Assembly (NCBI GenBank): GCA_934569045.1 | Contig: CAKTJX010000031.1 | Coordinates: forward strand, 1 to 29,430 | Length of the DNA stretch: 29,430 nt | Source of the DNA: an uncultured Oscillospiraceae bacterium | GTDB lineage: Bacteria > Bacillota > Clostridia > Oscillospirales > Oscillospiraceae | Direction: 5' to 3' | Shown: in pieces, positions 21,498 to 29,430 of the stretch | Layout of the letters: each line of letters opens with the position of its first letter | Numbering within the stretch: the first letter of the stretch is position 1 | Notes under the pieces: generated by a model | Database searches by the model: none | The model's input: the letters and a program-made list of their open reading frames with translations, nothing else | What the model was told of the DNA's origin: nothing | Translations under genes and position numbers: made by a program

Positions 21498-22564
21498 GAA
21501 ACAAAAAGAATGTGCCTGCCGCCCTGCCGCGGGAAAAGGAATATGTGTTCCGGGAGGACGACTTCCAGCTGAAGGCGGACCATTCCGGGGTCAATATCGA
21601 CAGCAATTTCGCCTCCCAGAGCTACTGGAAGGATGTGTACAAGCGCTTTGTCAGCAATAAAGGCGCCCTGGTCGCCCTGGTGCTGATCGTGCTGATCACC
21701 TTTTTCGCCATTGCGGGCCCCGGCATGAACCAGTACAGCTACGCGGAGCAGAATCTGGCGGAGAAGAACTTCGCCCCCCGGATTCCGGGGCTGGAAAAGC
21801 TGGGCATTTTTGACGGCAACGAGAAAATGGCTACCTCCACCGGCTACAAGATCGTTAACGGCTACGAAAAGAAGGGCGCAGACGATGTATACTATTGGTT
21901 CGGCTCCGATACCCTGGGCCGGGACATCTGGACCAGAGTCTGGCAGGGCACCCGGGTCAGCTTGGGCATCGCCCTGGTTTCCGCGGTGATCAACATGACC
22001 CTGGGTATGTGCTACGGCCTGATCTCCGGCTATTTCGGCGGCCTGACAGACAGCATCATGCAGCGCTTCGCGGAGATCAACAACGGCATCCCCAGACTTG
22101 TAATCTGCACCCTGCTGCTGATGGTGCTGAAGCCCGGCTTCGGAACCATCGTGCTGACCCTGGTCATTACGGAGTGGATCGGCATGAGCCGGATTGCCCG
22201 GGCGGAAATGCTGAAGCTGAAGGAGCAGGAGTTCGTGCTGGCAAGCCGGACCCTGGGCGCCGGGAGCATTCTGATCATCTTCCGGGAGATTCTGCCCAAC
22301 ATCATCGGTCAGATCATCACTCAGCTGATGTTCAGCATTCCCACCGCCATCTTCACGGAGGCCTTCCTGAGCTTTGTGGGCCTGGGCATTCCCGTGCCCC
22401 AGTGCTCCCTGGGCAGCCTGATCAGCGATGCGTTCAACAGCTTCACCACCCACCCCTATCAGATCATTCCCCCCATTGCGGTGCTGGCAATCCTGATGCT
22501 CAGCTTCAATATGCTGGCAGACGGCCTGCGGGAGGCCTTTGATCCCAAAATGAAAGAGATGTGA
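21494..22564 (+). CDS. oppC: Oligopeptide ABC transporter permease OppC
   Basis: A 356-residue permease. A soluble N-terminal tail (about 1-55, SQSYWKDVYKRFVSNKGALV) leads into the first TM, characteristic of OppC-type subunits. An external loop follows with YWFGSDTLGRDIWTRVWQGT and then RVSLGIALVSAVIN. The EAA motif region reads EMLKLKEQEFVLASRTLGAG. The C-terminus closes with NMLADGLREAFDPKMKEM, the usual family ending. It pairs with OppB and contacts the OppD/OppF ATPases on the cytoplasmic side. Confidence 0.94.
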   Translation: MRNKKNVPAALPREKEYVFREDDFQLKADHSGVNIDSNFASQSYWKDVYKRFVSNKGALVALVLIVLITFFAIAGPGMNQYSYAEQNLAEKNFAPRIPGLEKLGIFDGNEKMATSTGYKIVNGYEKKGADDVYYWFGSDTLGRDIWTRVWQGTRVSLGIALVSAVINMTLGMCYGLISGYFGGLTDSIMQRFAEINNGIPRLVICTLLLMVLKPGFGTIVLTLVITEWIGMSRIARAEMLKLKEQEFVLASRTLGAGSILIIFREILPNIIGQIITQLMFSIPTAIFTEAFLSFVGLGIPVPQCSLGSLISDAFNSFTTHPYQIIPPIAVLAILMLSFNMLADGLREAFDPKMKEM

Positions 22565-22574
22565 GGTGCGCGCC

Positions 22575-23645
22575 ATGGAACGAGAAAAAGTACTGACTGT
22601 GCGGGATCTGAGCATTACCTTCCGCACCACGGCGGGCCCCGTCCGCGCCATCCGGGGGGTCAACCTGGACCTCTACCGGGGGGAGACCCTGGCCATCGTG
22701 GGCGAATCCGGCTCCGGAAAATCCGTCACCGTGAAGGCCGCCATGGGTATCCTTGCCAAGAACGGCCATGTGGACAGCGGCACCATTGAATATACCTATC
22801 ACCATGACGATGGCACCGCCGAAACGGTGGATATCCTGAAGATGAAGAAGCGGGATATCCGCCGCCATATCAACGGCAAGCGGATTGCCATGATCTTCCA
22901 GGACCCCATGACCAGCCTGGACCCCACCATGACCATCGGAAAGCAGATCATGGAGGGCATGATCTGGCATTATAAGACCTCCAAGGCGGAGGCCTACGAA
23001 AAGGCCATTGCCCTTCTGAAGGAGGTAGGCATCACCGATGCGGAGGAGCGGATGAAGAACTATCCTCACCAGCTCTCCGGCGGTATGCGGCAGCGGGTGG
23101 TCATTGCTATTGCCCTGGCCTGTGACCCGGAGCTGCTGATCTGTGACGAGCCAACAACGGCCCTGGATGTGACCATTCAGGCGAAGATTCTGGAGCTGAT
23201 CCAGCGGATTCAGCGGGAGCGGAAGATTTCTGTCATCTACATCACCCATGACCTGGGGGTTGTGGCAAAGGTGGCGGACTTTGTAAACGTCATGTACGCC
23301 GGACGCATTGTGGAGACCGGCACCATCGATGAAATCTATTATTCCCCGGCCCACCCCTATACCTGGGGCCTGCTCAGTGCCATGCCGGACCTGGATACCA
23401 ACGATGACCGGCTGTATACCATTCCCGGCTCGCCCCCCAATCTGCTGCACCCTGTTCAGGGTGATGCCTTTGCGCCGAGAAACGCCTTCGCCCTGAACAT
23501 CGATGACCGGCTGGAGCCCCCCATGTTCCGGCTGACGGATACCCATTACGCGGCCACCTGGCTTTTAGACCCCAGAGCGCCCAAGGTGGAAATGCCGGAG
23601 GAGCTGAAAGCGCGGATCGCGCGGATGAAGAAGGAGGCAGAGTGA
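22575..23645 (+). CDS. oppD: Oligopeptide ABC transporter ATPase OppD
   Basis: A 356-residue ATPase begun at ATG 22575 behind GAGGTG; a GTG nine bases earlier is less likely. Walker A is GESGSGKS (43-50), the Q-loop is [11 protein letters not shown], the signature [15 protein letters not shown], Walker [13 protein letters not shown] and the H-loop [10 protein letters not shown]. The C-terminal oligopeptide/dipeptide extension is present ([22 protein letters not shown]), although the cysteine-rich FeS-type motif of some DppD proteins is not seen. It powers peptide import with OppF. Confidence 0.94.
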   Translation: MEREKVLTVRDLSITFRTTAGPVRAIRGVNLDLYRGETLAIVGESGSGKSVTVKAAMGILAKNGHVDSGTIEYTYHHDDGTAETVDILKMKKRDIRRHINGKRIAMIFQDPMTSLDPTMTIGKQIMEGMIWHYKTSKAEAYEKAIALLKEVGITDAEERMKNYPHQLSGGMRQRVVIAIALACDPELLICDEPTTALDVTIQAKILELIQRIQRERKISVIYITHDLGVVAKVADFVNVMYAGRIVETGTIDEIYYSPAHPYTWGLLSAMPDLDTNDDRLYTIPGSPPNLLHPVQGDAFAPRNAFALNIDDRLEPPMFRLTDTHYAATWLLDPRAPKVEMPEELKARIARMKKEAE

Positions 23646-23646
23646 T

Positions 23647-24591
23647 ATGTGTGAAAAGCAGCCTCTTTTGCAGGTGCGGGACTTGAAGCAGTACTTCAAG
23701 GTCAGCGCCAATTATACCGTCCGGGCTGTGGACGGGGTCAGCTTCGATATCTACCCGGGGGAGACCTACGGCCTGGTAGGCGAGTCCGGCTCCGGCAAGT
23801 CCACCATCGGGCGCAGCATCATCCGGCTCTACGAGCCCACCGCCGGAAGCATTGTCTTTGACGGCCATGACATCAGCGGCAAGCTGGACAGGAAGACCAC
23901 CAATGTTCTCCGAACCCAGATGCAGATGATCTTTCAGGACCCCATGGCCTGCCTGAATCCCCGGAAGAAGGTGGGGGAGATCATCGGCGAGGGCCTGGAT
24001 ATCCACCACCTGTATTCCAGCCGGGCGGAGCGGAAGGAGAAGATCGACCGGATTCTGCGAAAGGTGGGCCTGGCCCCGGAGCACGCGGACCGGTATCCCC
24101 ACCAGTTCTCTGGCGGACAGCGGCAGCGCGTGGGCATCGCCCGGGCGCTGATTATGGACCCAAAGCTGATCATTGCCGATGAGTGCATTTCCGCCCTGGA
24201 CGTGTCCATCCAGGCCCAGGTGGTCAACCTGATGAAGGATATTCAGCAGGAGACCGGGGCAGCCTATCTGTTTATCGCCCATGACCTGTCCATGGTCAAG
24301 TACATTTCGGACCGGATCGGCGTGCTGCACCTGGGCCACCTGCTGGAAACCGGCACTACGGAGGAGATTTTCTCCCACCCCGTGCACCCCTATACCCGCA
24401 GCCTCCTGTCCGCCATCCCCAGCCCCAACCCCAGAGTGGAGCGGACCCGCATTGCGGAAAGCTACGACTACGCCGCCTCCGGACTGGACTACAGCGCCGG
24501 CACCCTGCACACCCTGGAGGGTACCCACCAGGTTCTGGGCACCGATGCGGACGTGGCCCGCTGGCTGCAAAAAGAAAACCGGGGATTGTAA
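23647..24591 (+). CDS. oppF: Oligopeptide ABC transporter ATPase OppF
   Basis: A 314-residue ATPase with AGGAGG 8 bases upstream and a 1-bp gap from oppD. Walker A is GESGSGKST (45-53), the Q-loop MIFQDPMACLNPR, the signature FSGGQRQRVGIARAL, Walker B LIIADECISALDVSIQAQ and the H-loop AHDLSMVKY. The Walker B tail is DECIS instead of the classic DEPVS, a substitution I recall from other Firmicute OppF/DppF proteins. The catalytic glutamate is retained. The C-terminal extension carries HPYTRSLLSAIPSPNP. It forms the ATPase heterodimer with OppD and ends the opp operon. Confidence 0.94.
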   Translation: MCEKQPLLQVRDLKQYFKVSANYTVRAVDGVSFDIYPGETYGLVGESGSGKSTIGRSIIRLYEPTAGSIVFDGHDISGKLDRKTTNVLRTQMQMIFQDPMACLNPRKKVGEIIGEGLDIHHLYSSRAERKEKIDRILRKVGLAPEHADRYPHQFSGGQRQRVGIARALIMDPKLIIADECISALDVSIQAQVVNLMKDIQQETGAAYLFIAHDLSMVKYISDRIGVLHLGHLLETGTTEEIFSHPVHPYTRSLLSAIPSPNPRVERTRIAESYDYAASGLDYSAGTLHTLEGTHQVLGTDADVARWLQKENRGL

Positions 24592-24624
24592 AAGGCCCCA
24601 CCCATAAGCGAAAGGGCAGATAGG

Positions 24625-24663
24625 TACCCCCAATGCTGGATATCCGGCATTGGGGGTATTTCC
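24625..24663 (+). terminator. Hairpin after the opp operon
   Basis: TACCCCCAATGC (24625-24636) and GCATTGGGGGTA (24647-24658) pair over 12 positions with a ten-base loop. Only TATTT follows, so it is a modest terminator. Confidence 0.6.
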
Positions 24664-24715
24664 GTAAGGTGCAGTTTGCCATTCAGTTGAATGATGGCGC
24701 CAGCTCCCCATTCAG

Positions 24716-24999
24716 GGCAATGTCATCCACTTAAGGATTTTGCAAGCAAAAGATGTATGTATACCCTCAACGGGAAGCTAAAAAGGGGCTGTTGCAAAAT
24801 AGTAAACCCGTAGGGGCGGCTATTAGCCGCCCGCCGACTTTCGGGACAGAGCGCATCCATCAAATGCGCAATTCCGTGAGATCGCGGGCGGCTGGTAGCC
24901 GCCCCTACAAAAATGCTTATTTTGCAACAGCCCCTTTTTCAGTTTCCCCGGCAGGGTATACGTTCATCCATGCCCTGCGCTTAAGTTGATGACATTGCC
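24716..24999. repeat. Inverted frame repeat, locus 4, with private outer arms
   Basis: GTATACCCTCAACGG on the left and AGGGTATACGTTCATCC on the right flank the core, as at the other loci, but degraded. Further out is a different inverted pair: GGCAATGTCATC and ACTTAAG on the left (24716-24735), CTTAAG and GATGACATTGCC on the right (24980-24999). Confidence 0.75.
24785..24934. mobile_element. 150-bp MITE-like palindromic core, subtype B, copy 2
   Basis: The core is the exact reverse complement of 12117-12266 by eye, with the same 17-bp termini. Identity with that copy stops at the core boundaries, since the flanking arms differ. This marks the 150-bp core as the unit that moves or converts. 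Confidence 0.85.
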
Positions 25000-25032
25000 T
25001 TTCGGGGGAGCCTTCGGTCAGACAAACCCAAA

Positions 25033-25088
25033 TTTTACTTACAAATTACCTTCCTTAGCTTTCCGGTTTTACCTGGCGGCAGTATTAT
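25033..25088 (+). promoter_or_regulatory. Candidate Pho box and promoter of the pst operon
   Basis: TTAC motifs start at 25035, 25046 and 25069 (with a weaker TTAGC at 25055), giving a roughly 11-bp period on the same face. A -10 like TATTAT follows at 25083-25088, with no good -35 at the expected place. Gram-positive PhoP boxes are TT(A/C)ACA-type direct repeats with about 11-bp spacing, so PhoP activation under phosphate limitation is plausible. Confidence 0.45.
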
Positions 25089-25139
25089 GCACAGCGTAAA
25101 CCGAAATCCAAAACAAAGAAAAACTTAGGAGGAAGAAAA

Positions 25140-26045
25140 ATGAAACTGAATAAACTGCTCTCCGCCGCTCTGGCGGGATGCCTGGTGCTGGCGATCAGCG
25201 CCTGCGGCGCGAAGAGTGACGCGCCTGCCACCACTGCCACCACTGCCGCCGCTACCGCCGCGGAAACCACCGCTGCTGCTACAGAAGCCGCCACCGAGGC
25301 TGCCAAGCTCTCCGGCACCGTGACCCTGGCTGGCTCCACCTCCATGCAGAAGCTGTGTGAGGCCATGATTGAGAGCTTTGAGGAAGCTTACCCCGACATC
25401 ACCGTGACCGCCGAGTACACCGGCTCCGGCGCCGGTCTGGAAGCCCTGGCTGGCGGCAAAACCGACATTGGCAACGCCTCCCGGGCTCTGAAGGACGGCG
25501 AGAAGGCCTCCGGCGCTGTGGAGAACATTGTGGCCATTGACGGCATCGCCGTGATCACCCACAAGGACAACACCGTTGACAATCTGACCTCTGAGCAGCT
25601 GACCGATATCTACACCGGCAAGGTCACCAACTGGAAGGATCTGGGCGGTGCTGACGAGGCCATCGTGGTTCTGGGCCGAGAGGCCGGTTCCGGCACCCGG
25701 GGCGCTTTTGAGGAGCTGCTGAAGGTGGAAGATCAGTGCGCTTACGCCCAGGAGCTGGACACCACCGGCGGTGTTCTGGCCAAGGTTGCCGCTACCCCCG
25801 GCTCCATCGGCTATGTGTCCCTGGATGTGGTGGACGACACCGTAAAGGCCCTGAGCCTGGATGACGTGGCCCCCACCGAGGAAAACATCGTTGCCGGCAG
25901 CTACAAGCTCTCCCGTCCCTTCGTCATGGCGACTCTGGGCACCATTGAAGAGCAGAACGACCTGGTCAAGACCTGGTTCAATTACGTACAGTCCGACGAG
26001 GGCAAGGCAGTCATCACCGCCATGGGCCTGATCCTGCCTCAGTAA
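25140..26045 (+). CDS. pstS: Phosphate ABC transporter substrate-binding lipoprotein PstS
   Basis: A 301-residue protein with AGGAGG at 25127-25132. The lipobox is AISACG (lipidated C22), followed by an Ala/Thr/Glu-rich linker to about residue 58. Phosphate-binding elements are recognisable: TLAGSTSMQKLCEAM near the start of the domain, TGSGAGLEAL, IGNASRAL, and VLGREAGSGTRGAF, where the SGT block contacts phosphate. It binds phosphate outside the cell and feeds PstCAB. It is the first gene of the complete pstSCAB-phoU operon. Confidence 0.96.
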   Translation: MKLNKLLSAALAGCLVLAISACGAKSDAPATTATTAAATAAETTAAATEAATEAAKLSGTVTLAGSTSMQKLCEAMIESFEEAYPDITVTAEYTGSGAGLEALAGGKTDIGNASRALKDGEKASGAVENIVAIDGIAVITHKDNTVDNLTSEQLTDIYTGKVTNWKDLGGADEAIVVLGREAGSGTRGAFEELLKVEDQCAYAQELDTTGGVLAKVAATPGSIGYVSLDVVDDTVKALSLDDVAPTEENIVAGSYKLSRPFVMATLGTIEEQNDLVKTWFNYVQSDEGKAVITAMGLILPQ

Positions 26046-26048
26046 CAA

Positions 26049-26975
26049 ATGAGGAAAACCAAGGGCAAACCGGGTCAGGACGCTTTCACCGCAGAGCGCC
26101 TGGCTCGGGCCCTTCTTTTGATTTGTGCGGTTGTGGCGATTTTTGCGGTGTGTGCCATTACCCTGTATCTGTTTGCCAAGGGCCTGCCCGCCCTGCATAA
26201 GGTGGGCGTGGGCGATCTGCTGTTCGGCACCGTCTGGAAGCCCACGGCGGCAGAGCCCAGCTTCGGCATTGCCTATATTATCCTGTCCTCCATTGTCGGC
26301 ACGGCCTTCAGCGTGCTGCTGGGTGTGCCCATCGGTCTACTGACGGCGGTCTTCCTGACGGAGGTATCCGACAAGCGTCTGGCAAGACTTGTACAGCCCG
26401 CGGTGGAACTGCTGGCGGCTATTCCCTCGGTCATTTACGGCCTGCTCGGCATGATGCTGCTGAATCCCCTGCTCTACAAGCTGGAGAAAGCCGTCTTCGC
26501 GGGCTCTGCCACCCACCAGTATACCGGCGGCGCGGACCTGCTGGCGGCGGTGATCGTGCTGGCAATTATGATTCTGCCTACGGTGATCAGCGTCAGTGCC
26601 TCCGCCATCCGGGCGGTGCCCACCCACCTGCGGTCCGCGTCCCTGGCCCTGGGGGCCAGCAAAATGCAGACCATCTGGCGCGTCACCGTGCCTGCCGCCA
26701 AGTCCGGCATTCTCACCGGCGTGGTGCTGGGCATCGGCCGAGCCCTGGGCGAGGCCATGGCCATCAACATGGTGGCAGGCGGCTCCGTAAATCTGCCCCT
26801 GCCCTTCAACTCCGTTCGGTTCCTGACCACCCAGCTGGTCAGTGAAATGGGCTACGCCGAGGGCACCCATCGGCAGGTGCTGTTTACGGTGGGCCTGGTG
26901 CTGTATCTCTTTATTATGATCGTCAATCTGGTGTTGCTGCGGCTGCGCCGGGAAGGAGGGAAAGACAATGGGTGA
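26049..26975 (+). CDS. pstC: Phosphate ABC transporter permease PstC
   Basis: A 308-residue permease with about six TM helices. Conserved stretches are FGIAYIILSSIVGTAFSVLL, GVPIGLLTAVFLTEV, LLAAIPSVIYGLLGMMLLNP, and the EAA-type SLALGASKMQTIWRVTVPAA and GIGRALGEAMAINMVAG. The start codon is only 3 bases after the pstS stop and shows no Shine-Dalgarno sequence in the preceding 15 bases, so translation probably depends on reinitiation after pstS. It overlaps pstA by 8 bases. Confidence 0.95.
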   Translation: MRKTKGKPGQDAFTAERLARALLLICAVVAIFAVCAITLYLFAKGLPALHKVGVGDLLFGTVWKPTAAEPSFGIAYIILSSIVGTAFSVLLGVPIGLLTAVFLTEVSDKRLARLVQPAVELLAAIPSVIYGLLGMMLLNPLLYKLEKAVFAGSATHQYTGGADLLAAVIVLAIMILPTVISVSASAIRAVPTHLRSASLALGASKMQTIWRVTVPAAKSGILTGVVLGIGRALGEAMAINMVAGGSVNLPLPFNSVRFLTTQLVSEMGYAEGTHRQVLFTVGLVLYLFIMIVNLVLLRLRREGGKDNG

Positions 26976-27843
26976 ATCCCTGACTGTTCATCGGAAGCGT
27001 CCGGTGGATACCCTGCTGTACGGGCTCATCTACTTCTGCGCCTTCCTGTCCGTGGCTCTGCTGGCGCTGATTCTCGTGTACGTCCTCTGGCGGGGCGTGG
27101 GCAGCGTCAACTGGTCCTTCCTGACCACCGTAACCTCCAAGCTGAAGGGCACCGTGGGCATTGCGGGCAACCTTCTGAACACCCTGATGATCGTGGTGCT
27201 GACCATGCTGGCGGCCCTGCCCATCGGCGTGGGGGCGGCGGTGTATCTGAACGAATACGCCAAACCCGGCAAGCTGGTGAGCCTTATTGAGTTCGCCACG
27301 GAGACCCTGTCCGGCATTCCCTCCATCCTCTTCGGCCTCTTCGGCAGTATGTTCTTTGGGGAAACCCTGGGCCTTGGCTACTCTCTGCTCACCGGCGCCC
27401 TGACACTGATGCTCATGGTGCTGCCCCTGATCACCCGGAACACCCAGGAGGCCCTGAAAACCGTGCCGGACAGCTACCGCCAGGGCGCGGTAGGCCTGGG
27501 GGCGGGCAAATGGTACACCATCCGCACCATCCTGCTGCCCTCCGCCATGCCCGGCATTCTCACCGGCGCGATTCTGGCCATCGGACGCATCGTTGGCGAG
27601 TCCGCCGCCCTGCTCTTCACCGCGGGCGCGGCCAAAATCCTGCCGAAAACCCTTGGAAAATTCTTCGCCAAGATTTTCCAGTCCGGCGGCACATTGACCA
27701 TTCAGCTCTACCTCAGCGCCACCAGCGAGGGCGACTTCTCTACAGCCTTCGGCATCGCCGTGGTGCTGCTGGTGGTGGTCCTGCTCATCAACATGGGCGC
27801 AAAGGCGCTGGCAAGGAAGCTGGACGTAAGCAAGCGGGCGTAA
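26968..27843 (+). CDS. pstA: Phosphate ABC transporter permease PstA
   Basis: A 291-residue permease with GGAAGGAGGG upstream, inside the end of pstC. Family stretches: GTVGIAGNLLNTLMIVVLTM, LPIGVGAAVYLNEYA, ETLSGIPSILFGLFGSMFFG, QEALKTVPDSYRQGAVGLGA and GRIVGESAALLFTAG. It forms the membrane channel with PstC. Six TM helices are predicted from hydrophobicity by eye. Confidence 0.95.
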   Translation: MGESLTVHRKRPVDTLLYGLIYFCAFLSVALLALILVYVLWRGVGSVNWSFLTTVTSKLKGTVGIAGNLLNTLMIVVLTMLAALPIGVGAAVYLNEYAKPGKLVSLIEFATETLSGIPSILFGLFGSMFFGETLGLGYSLLTGALTLMLMVLPLITRNTQEALKTVPDSYRQGAVGLGAGKWYTIRTILLPSAMPGILTGAILAIGRIVGESAALLFTAGAAKILPKTLGKFFAKIFQSGGTLTIQLYLSATSEGDFSTAFGIAVVLLVVVLLINMGAKALARKLDVSKRA

Positions 27844-27891
27844 GAAATGGCTTCCCCTGGGGGGGCCATCAAATAGAACAGGAGAAAAACT

Positions 27892-28647
27892 ATGGAACCA
27901 AAAATCCGTGTGCGGGATTTGCAGCTGTACTATGGGCAGAATCAGGCGCTCAAGGGTATTGATATGGACATCCTGCCCAATACGGTGACGGCCTTCATCG
28001 GCCCCTCCGGCTGCGGCAAATCCACATTTTTGAAAACCCTGAACCGGATGAACGATCTGGTGGACGGGGTGAAAATCACCGGCTCTGTGGAGCTGGACGG
28101 GGAGGATATCTACGCTCCCGCCGTGGATACCACGGTGCTACGCCGCCGGGTGGGCATGGTATTCCAGCAGCCCAACCCCTTCCCCATGAGCATCTATGAC
28201 AATGTGGCCTACGGCCCTCGGGTCCACGGCATCCGCAGCAAGGCAAAGCTGGACGACATTGTGGAGGAGAGCCTCCGGGGCGCGGCCATCTTTGACGAGG
28301 TGAAGGACCGGCTGAAGAAATCCGCCCTGGGCCTCTCCGGCGGCCAGCAGCAGCGGCTCTGCATTGCCCGGGCCCTGGCGGTGGAGCCGGAGGTGCTGCT
28401 GATGGACGAGCCCACCTCCGCCCTGGACCCCATCTCCACCGCGAAGATCGAGGATCTGATGGAGAGCCTGAAGAAGAAATACACAGTGGTGGTGGTAACC
28501 CACAATATGCAGCAGGCCACCCGTGTATCGGATTACACCGCCTTTTTCCTGCTGGGGGAGCTCATTGAGTTTGGGAAGACCCGTCAGGTCTTCTCCTACC
28601 CCAAGGAGAAGAAGACCGAGGACTACATTACGGGGAGGTTTGGCTGA
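27892..28647 (+). CDS. pstB: Phosphate ABC transporter ATPase PstB
   Basis: A 251-residue ATPase with AGGAGA nine bases before the start. Walker A is GPSGCGKST (37-45), the Q-loop [20 protein letters not shown] (PstB-specific), the signature [15 protein letters not shown], Walker [16 protein letters not shown] and the H-loop [12 protein letters not shown]. The C-terminus ([10 protein letters not shown]) is the standard PstB ending. It energises phosphate import through PstCA. Its stop overlaps the phoU start (TGATG). Confidence 0.97.
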   Translation: MEPKIRVRDLQLYYGQNQALKGIDMDILPNTVTAFIGPSGCGKSTFLKTLNRMNDLVDGVKITGSVELDGEDIYAPAVDTTVLRRRVGMVFQQPNPFPMSIYDNVAYGPRVHGIRSKAKLDDIVEESLRGAAIFDEVKDRLKKSALGLSGGQQQRLCIARALAVEPEVLLMDEPTSALDPISTAKIEDLMESLKKKYTVVVVTHNMQQATRVSDYTAFFLLGELIEFGKTRQVFSYPKEKKTEDYITGRFG

Positions 28648-29297
28648 TGCGTATTCGCTTTGATGCCCAGTTGAAGCAGCTGGGCGAGGAAATGACCCAT
28701 ATGGGAAGCATGATCGAGTCCGCCATTCAGGACGCGACCCACGCCTTTTTGAACCAGGATGTGGAAACCGCCAAGCGGATTATGGCGGAGGACGAGCTCA
28801 TTGACCAGGAGCAGAAGAAGATTGAGAATATCTGCTTCCAGCTGCTGATCCAGCAGCAGCCCGTGGCCCGGGACCTGCGGACCATTACGGCGGCCATGAA
28901 GATGGTCACAGACATGGAGCGCATCGGCGACCACGCGGCGGATATCTCCGAGCTGACGGTGGCCATGGCGGGTACGCCCTACAAGCTCCGTGGGGAGAAC
29001 ATCAAGCGCATGGCGGCGGAGACCATCGTCATGCTGCTCAGCGCCGTGGACTCCTATGTGAACAAGGACATTGCCAAGGCCCGGGAGGTCATCGACCACG
29101 ATGACATTGTGGACAACCTGTTTTTGAAGGTCAAGGCCGACCTGATCGAGGTCATCCGGGAGAACCCGGAATACGGCGAGTACGCCGCCGACCTGCTGAT
29201 GGTCAATAAATACCTGGAACGGATCGGCGATCACGCTACGAATATCGCGGAATGGGTGATTTTCGCGCTGGATAATAAGGGAGAGCAGGGGGAGTGA
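28647..29297 (+). CDS. phoU: Phosphate transport/signalling regulator PhoU
   Basis: A 216-residue all-helical protein with GGGGAGG upstream, coupled to pstB by a one-base overlap. The two symmetrical three-helix bundles each carry the metal-binding motif: DMERIGDHAADISEL (E91, D95, H96) and YLERIGDHATNIAEW (E191, D195, H196). PhoU links the Pst transporter to the PhoR kinase and dampens phosphate uptake when phosphate is plentiful. No phoP or phoR gene is in the window. Confidence 0.96.
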   Translation: MRIRFDAQLKQLGEEMTHMGSMIESAIQDATHAFLNQDVETAKRIMAEDELIDQEQKKIENICFQLLIQQQPVARDLRTITAAMKMVTDMERIGDHAADISELTVAMAGTPYKLRGENIKRMAAETIVMLLSAVDSYVNKDIAKAREVIDHDDIVDNLFLKVKADLIEVIRENPEYGEYAADLLMVNKYLERIGDHATNIAEWVIFALDNKGEQGE

Positions 29298-29340
29298 ATT
29301 GACAATTGACAATTTGCCCCGGTTGAACGTATAACCTAAA
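29298..29340. repeat. Half of the GTATACGTTCAA frame repeat next to IS30
   Basis: GACAATTTG, then CCCCGGTTGAACGTATAACC and TAAAAAAG match the left arm of loci 1 and 3 (CCCGGTTGAACGTATACCC, TAAAAAAGG). Beyond it, instead of the 150-bp core, the sequence passes through CCCCCTCCTTCCCC into IS30. Two tandem AATTGAC units lie at 29297-29310. No clear phoU terminator is seen. Confidence 0.65.
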
Positions 29341-29363
29341 AAAGAAGCCCCCTCCTTCCCCAA

Positions 29364-29423
29364 CTTAGATTGTCAAGTCAAGTGCAACACCGTATCAAAG
29401 AAGACCTCATAGGGAGATTTCCA
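29364..29423 (-). mobile_element. 3' end of an IS30-family insertion sequence (right contig end)
   Basis: This is the exact reverse complement of bases 1-60. The element points inward, as at the left end, so the window is bounded by an inverted IS pair or by two arms of one collapsed repeat in the assembly. Confidence 0.75.
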
Positions 29424-29430
29424 GTTAAGG
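29373..29430 (-). CDS. IS30-family transposase, C-terminal fragment
   Basis: Read on the minus strand it gives LNWKSPYEVFFDTVLHLT and a TGA stop at 29375-29373, the same tail as at 1-51 with two more residues. The catalytic part lies outside the window. Confidence 0.7.
   Translation of the reverse strand, partial: LNWKSPYEVFFDTVLHLT

Noticed and set aside
21440..22663. 407-codon minus-strand frame opposite oppC
   Set aside because: Shadow of oppC, with no ribosome site and no domain.
24154..24210. Inactivated Walker B in OppF (DECIS)
   Set aside because: Aspartate and catalytic glutamate are intact; replacement of the proline is tolerated in related OppF/DppF proteins as far as I recall.
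1..29430. A 29-kb composite transposon made by the two terminal IS30 copies
   Set aside because: The cargo is mainly core functions (recQ, pstSCAB-phoU, opp), and the flanks beyond the IS are unknown; an assembly break at a multicopy IS is simpler.

Overview
The window looks like a complete assembly contig from a GC-rich, strictly anaerobic gut Firmicute, most likely a Clostridia member of the Oscillospiraceae type. The evidence is strong AGGAGG-type ribosome sites, lipoproteins with Ala/Thr-rich linkers, a PerR / reverse-rubrerythrin / rubredoxin oxidative-stress set, a short CstA-type transporter and a BlaI / M56 pair. Taxonomy is inferred from gene content only. Both ends run into the 3' end of the same IS30-family transposase in inverted orientation (1-60 is the exact reverse complement of 29364-29423), so the contig probably stops where a multicopy insertion sequence broke the assembly.

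Genes fall into five blocks separated by members of one intergenic repeat family. Block I (145-2279, +): a YdcF/DUF218 membrane protein, an M42 aminopeptidase and a nitroreductase with a large in-frame internal deletion. Block II (2630-4780, +): PerR-like regulator, reverse rubrerythrin, a 51-residue rubredoxin and a flavodoxin-like protein, bracketed by two identical 150-bp palindromic elements in opposite orientation. Block III (5066-12011, all -): an unknown two-TM protein, a CstA-family transporter, and an operon of beta-helix lipoprotein, BlaI-type repressor and a very large M56 (BlaR1-like) membrane protease with a duplicated ectodomain. Block IV (12372-24658): an acyltransferase split by a (TA)10 tract (possible phase variation), a PutP-type Na+/solute symporter divergent from a LysR regulator, RecQ, and a complete Opp-type peptide ABC transporter. 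It is bracketed by a second identical inverted pair of 150-bp elements. Block V (25033-29297, +): the phosphate uptake operon pstSCAB-phoU.

The repeat architecture is the most unusual property. A 150-bp core with 17-bp terminal inverted repeats sits four times inside a larger inverted frame that carries a GTATACGTTCAA motif. Copies 1 and 4856 are identical to each other when inverted, as are copies 12117 and 24785, while the two pairs differ at 7 of 150 positions. At the window ends the same frame arms adjoin IS30 instead of the core. Other points for follow-up are the TA-tract acyltransferase, the duplicated ectodomain of the M56 protein with its own lipoprotein and candidate operator, three direct repeats upstream of cstA, a promoter plus 24-codon frame beside cstA, and a rubredoxin with a CPC first metal-binding motif.
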